A stretch of DNA of 64,000 nucleotides from Herbaspirillum sp. AP02 (GTDB taxonomy: Bacteria > Pseudomonadota > Gammaproteobacteria > Burkholderiales > Burkholderiaceae_D): NCBI RefSeq assembly GCF_015767275.1, contig NZ_JADWMY010000001.1:310001-374000 (forward strand). The letters run 5' to 3'. The position numbers were made by a program, and so were the translations under genes. Of this stretch, positions 47,807-57,534 are shown piece by piece. Under the pieces are notes generated by a model. The model saw nothing but the letters and a program-made list of their open reading frames with translations. It had not been told where the DNA came from and did no database searches. Every line of letters starts with the position of its first letter. Position 1 is the first letter of the stretch.

Positions 47807-48247
47807 ATGAATACCAGACTCACATTTGCTGCACTGCTGGCCGGCCTGTTGTTCGGCCTGGGATTGATTGTCTCGGGCATGGCTGATCCCGCCAAAGTAC
47901 TCGGCTTCCTGGACCTGGCCGGTCTTTGGGACCCTTCACTGGCCTTCGTGATGGGCGGAGCCATCGGCGTGGGCGTCATCGCTTTCGCCCGCGCCCGACA
48001 GATGAAGTCGTCCCTGCTGGGGCAAACCATGCAGCTGCCGCGCAGCACCCGTATCGATCGCCGCCTCATCCTGGGCAGCCTGTTATTCGGCATCGGCTGG
48101 GCCATCGCAGGCATCTGCCCGGGACCGGCTCTGGTCTTGCTGGGTGAAGGAAAAATGAAGGGAGCGGTCTTCGTGGTCGCACTGGTGGCGGGCATGGGAT
48201 TGTTCCGATGGCTGGAACGCCGGTCCGGCGACGGGCGAACAGGCTGA
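47807..48247 (+). CDS. YeeE/YedE half-transporter, second subunit (DUF6691)
   Basis: A 146-residue membrane protein (MNTRLTFAALLAGLLFGLGLIVSGMADPAKVLGFLD), with GIGWAIAGICPGPALVLLGEG near the end. It pairs with the previous gene to import or export reduced sulfur. Distance to the previous stop is 23 bp. Confidence 0.9.
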   Translation: MNTRLTFAALLAGLLFGLGLIVSGMADPAKVLGFLDLAGLWDPSLAFVMGGAIGVGVIAFARARQMKSSLLGQTMQLPRSTRIDRRLILGSLLFGIGWAIAGICPGPALVLLGEGKMKGAVFVVALVAGMGLFRWLERRSGDGRTG

Positions 48248-48478
48248 GTCGCGGACGCCAGCATCCAAGGCAAAAGCGCGGGCGGCCACCCGCCACTGTG
48301 GCCCGGCTGTCACACCGGGCGGACTGCGTGAAGTTCGATCCGTGGCCAGGCCTGGTCAGATTCTTCACACCACTGCCAACAAATGCGAATTGCCCTCATT
48401 TTCGCTAATTGTCGTGGCCTTATCTCCAGACGCCCCCTAGAATCTGCGCCATTCCTACATCTCCCCAGCCGCATTGCC

Positions 48479-49174
48479 ATGCCCAAATTCCATCTCGAAC
48501 ATCACAAGGTCGATGCCATCTCCTGGCTACGCGCTGCCGTCCTGGGCGCCAACGACGGCATCGTCTCCACCGCCAGCCTGCTGGTGGGCGTGGTCGCTGC
48601 CAACGCCAGCCACGACAATGTGCTGCTGACCGGTGTGGCTGGACTGGTCGCCGGAGCCATGTCGATGGCAACCGGCGAGTATGTCTCCGTCCATTCCCAG
48701 GCCGACAGCGAAAAGGCCGCCCTGCGCCAGGAGCAGGAAGAACTGGTCGCCGATCCCGAAGGCGAGCATCGCGAACTGATGGCGATCTACATACGGCGCG
48801 GCCTGAACCAGCAAACGGCACACCAGGTCGCGACCCAACTGATGGCCCATGACGCACTGGATGCCCATGCCCGCGAAGAGCTGGGTATTTCCGAGACCAC
48901 CACGGCGCGCCCGGTGCAGGCGGCACTGGTCTCGGCGCTGAGCTTCGCGGTGGGCGCGGCCCTGCCGCTGGCCGTGGTATGGCTGGCCCCCACGGGCGCG
49001 CTGCTGGAGGCGATCGTGATCACTGCGCTGCTGTCACTGGCGGTGCTGGGCGCGGTAGCGGCCAGGACCGGAGGCGCCAATCTCTGGAAGGGGGCATTAC
49101 GGGTCAGTCTGTGGAGCTCGCTGGCCATGGCCAGCACTGCGGCCATCGGTTCATTCTTTGGCGCAGCGCTGTAG
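48479..49174 (+). CDS. VIT family (CCC1-like) Fe/Mn transporter
   Basis: A 231-residue protein. Membrane regions near residues 20-45 (RAAVLGANDGIVSTASLLVGV), 50-70 (GVAGLVAGAMSMATGEYVSV) and three at the C terminus, with a central metal-binding helical segment rich in Glu. Family members move Fe2+/Mn2+. Independent transcription unit; no strong promoter identified. Confidence 0.9.
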   Translation: MPKFHLEHHKVDAISWLRAAVLGANDGIVSTASLLVGVVAANASHDNVLLTGVAGLVAGAMSMATGEYVSVHSQADSEKAALRQEQEELVADPEGEHRELMAIYIRRGLNQQTAHQVATQLMAHDALDAHAREELGISETTTARPVQAALVSALSFAVGAALPLAVVWLAPTGALLEAIVITALLSLAVLGAVAARTGGANLWKGALRVSLWSSLAMASTAAIGSFFGAAL

Positions 49175-49188
49175 GCGCGCCGAACCGG

Positions 49189-49602
49189 TCATCCCCACCC
49201 CAGCCATTGCCCCCAGACCAGTTGCCCCAGATAGCGTGAGGGTAGCAGCGTGAAGAGGCCCGCCACCAGACAGGCGCTGATATACGTGCCCTGCATGGTC
49301 CGGCGATGCTGGATGATATCTCCGCGCAGCGCCGCAGTGATGGCGCGATAGAGAGCGAAACCCGTCAACGGCACCAGCAGATGCAGCGGCGAAAAACCGC
49401 CGACATTGGGCAATTCATGCGAATGGATGAAGAGCGCTGACAGCACGGTGATGATCATGCAGGTCAGCCAGGCATAGCCGAAGGCGCGATGCCAACGCGG
49501 CCGTACCGTTCGGCCCAGACGGGTCCAGAGGGCGAACGGGCCGATCAATACGGCACTAATGGCAGCGCCCAGATGCAGGCTCACTGGAAAAGTGAGGGAC
49601 AT
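49189..49602 (-). CDS. DUF2306-like membrane protein
   Basis: A 137-residue protein with four predicted helices and histidines (SLHLGAA, RWHRAFGYAW, IIQHRRTMQGTY) characteristic of the DUF2306 group, possibly heme- or quinone-related. Convergent with the VIT gene. Function unknown. Confidence 0.75.
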   Translation of the reverse strand: MSLTFPVSLHLGAAISAVLIGPFALWTRLGRTVRPRWHRAFGYAWLTCMIITVLSALFIHSHELPNVGGFSPLHLLVPLTGFALYRAITAALRGDIIQHRRTMQGTYISACLVAGLFTLLPSRYLGQLVWGQWLGWG

Positions 49603-50034
49603 GGCGAGCGATCAGGATTTGGATGGCTGATGGTGCTGCGCCGTCGCCAACGGCTCAAGGCATTTGCGACGACATTCGGATTTGATGTCGCCAAACGCTT
49701 GCACTAACCCGCAAACGGGAGTTGGGCCATGATCCAGTCCTGGGTGGCGTTGTCCCTAAATAGGAGCAGCAGCAGGAACCTCACCAGTCCGCTGCCCCCA
49801 TGTTGCTTCCATCGTCAAGAATAAAGAAGATGACTTGCCCGGTCAGCCTGTCAGACAATCAGCCAGCGCGATAAAAGCGGCGGCTACACAGAGCGCCATG
49901 GGAGATATGCGACGCGTCTCACATTCGCTCGGTATACCGGCATCACTGTCCCATAGCGACATGGACACGGTCTTTTCGCTTTCCAGAGGGATGCATCCCT
50001 GGACTCCGGAAACAATTTCCAGGCAGGTCTTGCA
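49603..50034. other. Gene-free stretch before the HD-GYP relic
   Basis: No convincing gene in either strand. Reading frames here have no recognisable domains. The 3' part may contain decayed upstream sequence of the HD-GYP gene, but I cannot align it. Confidence 0.5.
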
Positions 50035-50460
50035 AATGGAAGATGGATCCGAACGATGGATGATTCACTCGGTTTGTCGTGGGAAGAACGCGCAAGGAAA
50101 AAGAGCGCATTCCATGCGGTGGGGACTCAAGAATACTTGTTGGACGATAAGCCAGAGCACTTGATTGAACGCCATGCGGAATTCGTAGATCCAGTCGTAT
50201 ATGCCAACCTGGGCATCAAAATGCCTGTCCCTCAATACCGGCTTAACCTGGGGGGAATTTACAATCTTTCGATTGGTCGCGGAACGCTTACTGCTGAGGA
50301 GCGGTACTTAATTAATGACCATATCGTGCAAACCATCATCATGCTCGACAGTCTGCCTCTACCATTACGTAGTGGAATATGTTTTAAGTACGTGCAGGAG
50401 TTTATGCATCTGTCTCAACTCGATGTGGATCAAGCGGCCATCCAAACATTTTTCCAATAG
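50035..50460 (+). pseudogene. HD-GYP phosphodiesterase relic with internal deletion
   Basis: From the ATG at 50056 the product (MDDSLGLSWEERARKKS, then LLDDKPEHLIER, YNLSIGRGTLTAEERYLINDH, TIIMLDSLPLP) matches the conserved start of an HD-GYP domain. It then passes directly to SGICFKYVQEFMHLSQLD, which belongs at the far C-terminal end of such proteins. The GGHHEK and GYP core is missing. The N-terminal sensor part is also gone. Likely nonfunctional. Confidence 0.72.
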
Positions 50461-50616
50461 GAAAAGTTTGCCTGAGAAAGAGATTGCCTTGCTGATGACA
50501 AACCATTATGTGGATCGTCTCTTCTGCGGTACGGCGAGCCGAAAAAAAATCGCTTGTATTCTTCGGCGGCGACGGTGTCATCGCCTGAAACATCGGGCAT
50601 GAGCAGCGCAAAGTTA

Positions 50617-50805
50617 TTAGAACTCATTTCATAAATAGTCGTGAGATGCTTTCTGGGCAGAACCCGCAGGGAGCGGCCCGTTTGGGCGAATTGCTGCGTT
50701 ACGAATTTGGGTCAAGACGCCCAGTCTTGACCCAAATTCGCGCCTTGCACTTCATCCCAAACGGGACTCGCTCGCACTCGCGCCTATTTATGAAATGAGT
50801 TCTAA
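50617..50805. mobile_element. MITE-like palindromic element, 189 bp
   Basis: Perfect 22-bp terminal inverted repeats (50617-50638 and 50784-50805) begin TTAGAACTCATTT. A second perfect inverted repeat with 17-bp arms and a 5-nt loop (50702-50718 and 50724-50740) forms the centre, so the whole element could fold into a long hairpin. It encodes nothing. No clear target duplication. Confidence 0.8.
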
Positions 50806-50905
50806 ATATAAGCAGCTGGTTACCGACACCGTGATTTTGCACAACGTGCATACCATGTCATCGGCACAGCAAGCCCACGTTTTTCTGCGGCACAAGCGCA
50901 GGCCT
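50806..50905 (+). pseudogene. Possible Tn3-family transposase C-terminal relic
   Basis: The frame KYKQLVTDTVILHNVHTMS directly after the palindromic element resembles the region near the C terminus of Tn3-type transposases (a basic residue run followed by LVxNxVILxNxxxMT). Only ~30 codons remain and no upstream part is in the window. Similarity is weak and judged by eye. Confidence 0.35.
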
Positions 50906-50911
50906 CACCCG

Positions 50912-52978
50912 TCAGGTCGCCGTATCGCGCTCATCCCCCACCAACTCCCGCACCCGCCGCGCCAGCACCTCTGCCGCAAACGGTTTGGTCAGTACCTGCA
51001 TGCCCCTTTCCAGGTGGCCGTGATTGAGCACCGCATTTTCGGCATAACCGGTCACGAACAGTACCGGTAGATCGGGGCGCGGGGCGCGGATGGCGTCAGC
51101 CAGCTGACGGCCGTTCATGCCATTGGGCAGGCCAACGTCGGTGATGAGCAGATCCAGCTCCGGGTAGGCATTGAGCAGCTTCAGTGCCATCGGCCCGTCC
51201 TCGGCTTCGAGTACGCTATAGCCCAGGTCCGACAGGACCTCGACCGTTACCAAGCGCACCAGCGGTTCATCGTCCACCACCAGAATGGTCTTGCTGCCCG
51301 GTGCCGCCGCGGCACTGGCTTCTTCCGGCATGACCAGGTCGTCCTCGCCCGCATCGCCCAGGTGGCGTGGCAGGTAGATGCAAATGGTGGCACCCTGGCC
51401 CAGTTCGGAATAGATGCGCACCGCGCCGCCCGACTGGCCGGCAAAGCCGTACACCATCGACAGGCCGAGCCCGGTTCCCTGCCCCGTGGGTTTGGTGGTG
51501 AAGAAGGGATCGAAGGCGCGTGCCACCACGTCGGGCGACATGCCGGTACCGGTATCGCTCACGCAGAGCGAGACATATTGGCCGGGTGGCACGCCACGCT
51601 GCATGGCCGCCATGTCGTCCAGCCAGCGATTGGCGGTCTCGATGGTGAGGCGCCCCCCATGCGGCATGGCATCCCGGGCATTGATGCAGAGGTTGAGCAA
51701 GGCGTTTTCCAGCTGCCCGATGTCGACGAAGGTGTGCCAGAGGCCGCCGGCGGCGATGGTTTCCACGGTGATGGCCGGGCCGACGCTGCGGCCGATCAGT
51801 TCGTGCATGTCGGCCACGATGCGGTTCAGGTCGGCAGGCTTCGGGTCCAGAGTCTGGCGTCGTGAAAATGCCAGCAGGCGCTGGGTCAGCGCGGCGGCAC
51901 GCTTGACGGCGGACTGGGCGCCATTGAGATGACGTTCGATATCGCTGATGCGGCCCTGGGCCATGCGCACCTTCATCAGTTCCAGGCTACCGCTGATACC
52001 GGCCAGGATATTGTTGAAGTCGTGCGCCAGGCCGCCGGTCAGTTGCCCGACCGCCTCCATCTTCTGCGCCTGGCGCAAGGCCTCTTCGGCATCGACCAAG
52101 GCGGCGGTACGCTCCTGCACACGCTGTTCCAGGGTCTCGTTGAGGGAGCGCAAGGCCGCCAGTGCGCGATCACGCTCGGCCTCGACGGCACGTCGCCCCT
52201 CGATATCGATCAACACGCCCGGGAAGGTGCTGGGCACGCCATCCGGGGTCAGCTCCACGCGGCCGTTGGCTTCCAGCCAGTAATAGCGGCCATCGCGCCG
52301 GCGCGTGCGGTACTGGTGAGCGTAGGTGCCACCCCGGGCCAGGGTTTCGCGGATGCGCGCCGAGAGCAGGTCGCGGTCGTCGGGATGGACCGCTTCCATC
52401 ACATCGGCGATACATAGCCGGGAGAGGTCGCGACCAGGCTCCAGACCGAAAGCCACGGCAAAGCCCTCGTCGACGTTCAGGCGGTCGGAAGGGATATCCC
52501 AGATCCAGGTACCGATGATGGCACCGGCCTCCATCGCCAGCTGCACGCGCTGGACGTTTTCGCGCAGCGCGGCCTCGGTGCGGCGGCGTGCCGTGATGTC
52601 GCGAAACAGTACCGAGACCTGGCGCATCTCCACCGGACCCACGCGGGTGGCCGAGACCTCGATATGGCGCCCGACCGCCTGGAATTCCTGCTCGAAGCGC
52701 AACGGCTGCCCCGTCAACAGGACCTGCCCATACACATCCAGCCAGACCTGGGGGTTCTCCGGTTCGATTTCGCGCAGGCGCTTGCCGACGATGCCCTCGA
52801 TGCCGGTGTGGCGGTAATAGCCCGAATTGGCCTCGATGTGCACATAGTCACTCAAGGGGCCATGCGGCCCATCAATGAACTCGATGATGCAAAAGCCATC
52901 ATCGATAGCCTCCAGCAAGGCGTGACGATAGGCGCTGCTGAGGGGGCTGCTCCCCTCCATTGCCGGTTGCTGATCCAA
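50912..52978 (-). CDS. Hybrid PAS sensor histidine kinase/response regulator
   Basis: About 688 residues: two PAS-like domains, a coiled linker, HisKA with GGLAHDFNNILAG (phospho-His), HATPase with SVSDTGTGMS-type and DPFFTTKPTGQGTGLGLSMVYGF motifs, and a C-terminal receiver (VDDEPLVRLV; LLITDVGLPNGMNG with the acceptor Asp). No transmembrane region, so a soluble sensor. The best RBS (GGAAGGG) precedes a TTG at 52978; ATG codons at 52960, 53044 and 53116 are alternatives. Confidence 0.87.
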   Translation of the reverse strand: MDQQPAMEGSSPLSSAYRHALLEAIDDGFCIIEFIDGPHGPLSDYVHIEANSGYYRHTGIEGIVGKRLREIEPENPQVWLDVYGQVLLTGQPLRFEQEFQAVGRHIEVSATRVGPVEMRQVSVLFRDITARRRTEAALRENVQRVQLAMEAGAIIGTWIWDIPSDRLNVDEGFAVAFGLEPGRDLSRLCIADVMEAVHPDDRDLLSARIRETLARGGTYAHQYRTRRRDGRYYWLEANGRVELTPDGVPSTFPGVLIDIEGRRAVEAERDRALAALRSLNETLEQRVQERTAALVDAEEALRQAQKMEAVGQLTGGLAHDFNNILAGISGSLELMKVRMAQGRISDIERHLNGAQSAVKRAAALTQRLLAFSRRQTLDPKPADLNRIVADMHELIGRSVGPAITVETIAAGGLWHTFVDIGQLENALLNLCINARDAMPHGGRLTIETANRWLDDMAAMQRGVPPGQYVSLCVSDTGTGMSPDVVARAFDPFFTTKPTGQGTGLGLSMVYGFAGQSGGAVRIYSELGQGATICIYLPRHLGDAGEDDLVMPEEASAAAAPGSKTILVVDDEPLVRLVTVEVLSDLGYSVLEAEDGPMALKLLNAYPELDLLITDVGLPNGMNGRQLADAIRAPRPDLPVLFVTGYAENAVLNHGHLERGMQVLTKPFAAEVLARRVRELVGDERDTAT

Positions 52979-53190
52979 GTTAACGCCCTTCCTCGTCTTA
53001 CGTGTCTGTTTGCGCTGTCTGCGGCAGCCCGCTTGTGTCGCCATGGTAGAGCTTGTTGGCAAGCTTAGCGGAAAGCCTGGCATCACGGCCACTTTCTCGG
53101 ACAAATCCCCCGCCATGACAGGCTAAGCGGCTGAACGTAAAATGGCCGCCTGCCGCATCCTGGCAGCTTCATTTTTGTTGATTGGCTTCT

Positions 53191-54021
53191 ATGACCCAAG
53201 GTCCGTCCAAAACGCTCCCGCCTGCGCAAAATATTCCCGCACGGCTGGATCACCTCGTTCTCAACACCCATTACGACATCGACGCGGCCCATGCCCAGTT
53301 GCAGGGCCTGGGCTTCACGATCACCCCGCGTGGTCATCACACGCTGGGGTCGGTCAACCACCTGGTGATGTTCCCCGGTGGTTACCTGGAACTGATCGGC
53401 CAGCCCCGCGACAGCGACAAGGTGCGTCAGGAAATCCTGGACAGCCCGCTGGGTCTGGACGGCCTGGTCTATGCGGTGGCCGACGTGCCGGCCTGCCACG
53501 ATGCCTGGCAGGCCCTGGGCCTGGCGGTACAGCCGGTGCAACACTTCTCGCGGCCGGTGCTGCTGGACGGGGTTGCCACTGATGCCCGCTTTTCCACGGT
53601 GCGCCTGATTCCCGGCCAGTTTGCAGCGGGCCGTGTCTACGCCTGCCATCACTTCACGCCGGAACTGGTGTGGCGTCCCGAGTGGATGGGCCATGCCAAT
53701 GGCGTACAAGGCATCGCCGGCATGCTGGTGAGCGACGCCAATCCGCAGGCGGCTCAGGCCGCCTATGCCCGCCTGGGCGAATGGGTAGACGGCTTCGCAC
53801 TCGAGTGCGCCGATGCAGCGGCCGTGCAGGCGCGATTCGGTGCGCTGGCGGCCTTCGCGCCACAGCGCCCGGCGGCTTTTGCGGCGCTACGCTTCTCGGG
53901 GGGCAACCTGCCGCGCATCAGCGAGGGGGCTCACGCCATGGGGCTGCCGCTGCACCAGGAGCCACAGCGACTGGTCGTGGCCCTGCCGGCGTTTCAGGCA
54001 CTGCTCGAGTTTCTGGCCTGA
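53191..54021 (+). CDS. VOC/glyoxalase-like domain protein
   Basis: A 276-residue protein. It begins LDHLVLNTHYDIDAAHAQLQGLGFTITPRGHH and has GSVNHLVMFPGGYLELIG, the first vicinal-oxygen-chelate repeat, with a second half from about residue 150. Glyoxalase-like (PF13468-type) enzymes of this size are mostly uncharacterised. The start was moved to the ATG at 53191 because the upstream in-frame start is a TTG. Confidence 0.82.
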   Translation: MTQGPSKTLPPAQNIPARLDHLVLNTHYDIDAAHAQLQGLGFTITPRGHHTLGSVNHLVMFPGGYLELIGQPRDSDKVRQEILDSPLGLDGLVYAVADVPACHDAWQALGLAVQPVQHFSRPVLLDGVATDARFSTVRLIPGQFAAGRVYACHHFTPELVWRPEWMGHANGVQGIAGMLVSDANPQAAQAAYARLGEWVDGFALECADAAAVQARFGALAAFAPQRPAAFAALRFSGGNLPRISEGAHAMGLPLHQEPQRLVVALPAFQALLEFLA

Positions 54022-54033
54022 GGCCCGGGCCGG

Positions 54034-56046
54034 CTAGTGTGATGGCTCCCCCGCATGCGGGGCGCAATCGTCGGGTATCTTCTGGCCCGGAGTGATCAAC
54101 GGGATCACCGCCGCCACCGGCGCCACCAGGGCCAGGGCCGCTGCGGCACCGGCCCGTGCCGCCAGGCCCTGCGTGCTGGCGCCGATATCGGGCTTGGCGA
54201 AGCTGCCTTTCACATACAACGGCGTGCGCAACGAGAGGATGCGCACCTGCTTGGTCCGCGGATACACGTCCAGTGCCAGCTTTTCGTGGCCCAGGTCGAC
54301 CTGGCCGGTGATGTCGATGGCCGCATCCTCGGTATTGAGAATGCCGTGCCGGACCTGTGCCAAACCGTCCTTGATCGTCACGTCGGCAGCCCCGCACAAC
54401 AGTTTGACCTGTTGGTCGCGGTACATCTTGGCGAACACCGCATTGGCCAGGTTCAGACCAGCGGCTTCCAGGATGAACTGGCTGATGGTGCCTTCGCTCA
54501 GATCGGCCTTGATCCGGCCATCGGCACTGGCGAGCGTGGCGGCCACCGAATTGCCGCTGCCGCTCAGTGTGGCCTGGCCGTCCAGCTTGCCAAAGCTGGC
54601 GTCGATCCTGGCCAGTTTCGGAAACAGTTGGCGCACCTGCACCGCATGCAGGTTCACTTGCAGATTTGATCGGATCTCGCTGTGGCGACCATCGAGCGTG
54701 ACTTCACCATCGCCCTGGCCGCCGGCCATGGAAAATTTCAGAGGTGCGGCAGTCAGGACCTGGTCCTTGAGCCTGAGGGTGGTGCTGGCGTCCTGCCAAT
54801 CCATGCCGCCCCGCAATTGCATGCGACCGGCCTTCAGATCGATCTCGGCATCCAGCCTGGCCCAGCGCTGCGGCTGCGCCGGCTTTTGCGACAGCACGCG
54901 GTCTTCGGGCTTGCCGTCGGCCCGCTTGCCGTCGGCGGCCGGCAGGTAGTCCTCCAACCGCAATAGATCGGCATGGGCCTTCACGGTCAGGTGGTTCTTG
55001 GGCGGTCCCCGGTAGTAGTGGGCGTCGCCGGCGAAATCGCTCTCTCCCACCTTGCCGGTGAAACCTTCATAGCGCCAGTCCCAGGCCTTGGTCTCGCTAT
55101 CGACCCGACTGATGGTCAGCCGGCCTTCCGTGCTGAATGCCCGGGTGGCCGGCAAGGGGACGCCGGTGGCGGCATACAGACGGTCCAGGCTGTCGCCGCT
55201 CAGGCGGATCTGCAGATCGGCGCGGTGCAGCTGATGAGGGTTGATGAGATTGCCGCCGACGACGGTGTGGACCTCGCCGACCTCCACTTCTGCCCGCAGC
55301 GGGTAGACACTGCCCTCGTTGAGCAGGTCCGGCAAGGGGCCGCCGCGCAGCTGCCCCCGGATTACCGCATCGCCATAGCGACCCGAAACGGCTGCCTGCA
55401 GCACCAAGGCGGGTGGCGTGCCGCTCCCGTCGACCGTGCGCGTGGCATCCGAGTCCAGCGGCCTGGCGTCAAAGCGCAGGTCCAGGTCCAGCGGCTGATC
55501 CACATAGCGGATCAGGGCATGGTCGAAGACGATCTGGTGGATATCGAAACTCCAGCGCGACCGCGGCTGGTCGGAGAAGCGCCAGTTCTTGCGACGCTCG
55601 TCGGCTCGCTCCATGACCAGGTCCAGGCCGGTCACCTGCATGTCGGTGATGTGCCAGTGCCAGCGCAATAACGGTAGTGGGGAAAAGTGCAGGTCCAGCA
55701 GGCTGGCACGGACCAGATGGTCGGCGCTGTGCGCCCAGTCGGGGTTGCCGATCTGCAGGTCGCGTGCGGTAAAGTGCAGTTGCGGCAGCCAGGATGTGTC
55801 GCTTTGCGGTGTCGCCGGGGCCAGCGACCAGGACAGGCTGATCGGGCCGTCGACCCGTATTTCCCGGGCCAGCATGGTCGAGAGCTGGCGACTGATCCAG
55901 GGCTTGGCCAGGTTCCAGTCGAACAGGGCCACCAGCAGAGCCAGCAAGGCGGCCAGCGCCACCAGCACGGCCACGCACCAGGTCAGCAGGCGGCCCAGGC
56001 TGGCCAGCAGTGGCCGCTTTGGCGCCCTCACCCGGTGCACGCGCAT
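54034..56046 (-). CDS. AsmA family envelope protein
   Basis: A 670-residue protein with one N-terminal membrane helix (LLTWCVAVLVALAALLALLVALF, split at ~residues 21-43), then a long periplasmic beta-rich region with repeated AsmA-like segments (DLQIGNPDWA; VDGPISLSW). A hydrophobic C-terminal stretch precedes the end. AsmA-like proteins are linked to lipid transport between membranes. Confidence 0.87.
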   Translation of the reverse strand: MRVHRVRAPKRPLLASLGRLLTWCVAVLVALAALLALLVALFDWNLAKPWISRQLSTMLAREIRVDGPISLSWSLAPATPQSDTSWLPQLHFTARDLQIGNPDWAHSADHLVRASLLDLHFSPLPLLRWHWHITDMQVTGLDLVMERADERRKNWRFSDQPRSRWSFDIHQIVFDHALIRYVDQPLDLDLRFDARPLDSDATRTVDGSGTPPALVLQAAVSGRYGDAVIRGQLRGGPLPDLLNEGSVYPLRAEVEVGEVHTVVGGNLINPHQLHRADLQIRLSGDSLDRLYAATGVPLPATRAFSTEGRLTISRVDSETKAWDWRYEGFTGKVGESDFAGDAHYYRGPPKNHLTVKAHADLLRLEDYLPAADGKRADGKPEDRVLSQKPAQPQRWARLDAEIDLKAGRMQLRGGMDWQDASTTLRLKDQVLTAAPLKFSMAGGQGDGEVTLDGRHSEIRSNLQVNLHAVQVRQLFPKLARIDASFGKLDGQATLSGSGNSVAATLASADGRIKADLSEGTISQFILEAAGLNLANAVFAKMYRDQQVKLLCGAADVTIKDGLAQVRHGILNTEDAAIDITGQVDLGHEKLALDVYPRTKQVRILSLRTPLYVKGSFAKPDIGASTQGLAARAGAAAALALVAPVAAVIPLITPGQKIPDDCAPHAGEPSH

Positions 56047-56192
56047 GTCTGCCTTCCTTCACTTTGCATGGTTCTGTCCTGACGGCCTAGGTTTCATCCA
56101 AACGCGACAGTATCAGCTGCAACAAGGCTGCTGGCTATAGGAGAACCGGCCGGCTGCTTGTCAGAGGGATGGCGGGGTGCCGGGCAGCTGGT

Positions 56193-56585
56193 TCAGAACA
56201 CCACGCCGGAACCGAGGATGATATTGGCGTAAGGCGTGCATTCGCCGGTGCGGATACAGGCCCTGGCACGGGCGCTGTGGCGCTTGAACTCTTCATGCGC
56301 CACGCTGCGCTTGCCGGGCAGGCCCAGCGCCTCGACCTGGGCGGCCAGGGTGGGACTGGCGGTCTGCATTTCGTCGGCCACGAGGTGGAACTCGACCTGC
56401 AGCTCGCTCAGCACCGTTTGCAGCACGGTCATGAAGTCCGGCACACCGCGAGTCACCGCGAGATCGATCAGCGGCACGCCGGCCGGCACCGGCAGGCCGA
56501 CATCGCCGATGACCACGGTGTCGCCATGGCCCATGGAGGCAATCAGCTGGGAGATGGCGGCGTTGAGCAAGGCGGTCTTTTTCAT
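56193..56585 (-). CDS. rbsD: RbsD, D-ribose pyranase
   Basis: A 130-residue protein ([34 protein letters not shown]) that interconverts pyran and furan forms of ribose. The catalytic His (MGHGD) is present. Last gene of the leftward rbs operon. Confidence 0.93.
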   Translation of the reverse strand: MKKTALLNAAISQLIASMGHGDTVVIGDVGLPVPAGVPLIDLAVTRGVPDFMTVLQTVLSELQVEFHLVADEMQTASPTLAAQVEALGLPGKRSVAHEEFKRHSARARACIRTGECTPYANIILGSGVVF

Positions 56586-56612
56586 GGCTTTCCTGGCAGC
56601 GAAATCAAACGA

Positions 56613-57524
56613 TCAGAGCACGACTTCGTCGCGCGTCGGGATGGAGGTCTGGGCGCCGATGCGCGTGACGCTCAGGGCGGCCGCGGCCTGGGCATAGGCA
56701 ATGGCGTCGAATGGGTCGCGCCCCTGGGCGATGGCGCCGATGAAGCCGCCGATGAAGGTATCGCCGGCGGCCGTGGTATCGACCGCCTGCACCTTGCGTG
56801 CCGGCAGATGGTGTTGCTGGCCATCGGCGAAGGCGCCGTAGACACCCTTCTCTCCCAGGGTCACCACCACGTTGCGGGCGCCCAGTGCATGCAGGCGCGC
56901 GGCCAGCAGCGGGATGTCATCCGACTGCGCGGCGGAACGCTCTTCGGCCAGCATGGCGGCTTCGATCTCGTTGAGGATCAGGTAATCGACCTTCTGCAGC
57001 AGTTCGCGGGGCAGCGCCTGGGCCGGTGCCGGGTTCAGCACCACGGTCTTGCCCAGGGAATGGGCCAGCTCGATGGCGTGGATCACGGTCGGGACCGGCA
57101 CTTCCAGTTGCAGCAGCACGATGGACGCCTGTTCGATCAGCGCACGGGCGCGTTCGATACGTTCCACATCCAGGCGGCCATTGGCGCCGGCAGCGATGAC
57201 GATGCTGTTCTGGGCGTTGGCATCGACCATGATGGAGGCAATGCCGGTGGCTTCGCCTGCCACCTCGTCGAGGTAACGGTCATCGATGCCGCAGGCGGTA
57301 ATGGACTGGCGCATCTGGGCGCCGAAGGCGTCGTCGCCCACGCAGGCCACCATGGCCACGGCGGTGCCGGGTGCGGCCAGGCGGGCGCAGGCCACGGCCT
57401 GGTTGGCGCCCTTGCCGCCGGGGATGGTCATGAATTTGTCGCCCGCCAGGGTTTCACCCGGCATGGGCATGCGGGGCACGCGCAAAACCAGGTCCATGTT
57501 GACGCTGCCGATGATGACGATCAT
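56613..57524 (-). CDS. rbsK: RbsK, ribokinase
   Basis: A 303-residue PfkB family kinase that makes ribose-5-phosphate. GGKGANQAVACARL near residue 38 and the C-terminal DTTAAGDTFIGGF motif with catalytic Asp are present. Follows rbsR with a short gap. Confidence 0.94.
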   Translation of the reverse strand: MIVIIGSVNMDLVLRVPRMPMPGETLAGDKFMTIPGGKGANQAVACARLAAPGTAVAMVACVGDDAFGAQMRQSITACGIDDRYLDEVAGEATGIASIMVDANAQNSIVIAAGANGRLDVERIERARALIEQASIVLLQLEVPVPTVIHAIELAHSLGKTVVLNPAPAQALPRELLQKVDYLILNEIEAAMLAEERSAAQSDDIPLLAARLHALGARNVVVTLGEKGVYGAFADGQQHHLPARKVQAVDTTAAGDTFIGGFIGAIAQGRDPFDAIAYAQAAAALSVTRIGAQTSIPTRDEVVL

Positions 57525-57534
57525 GTGCTTTCTC

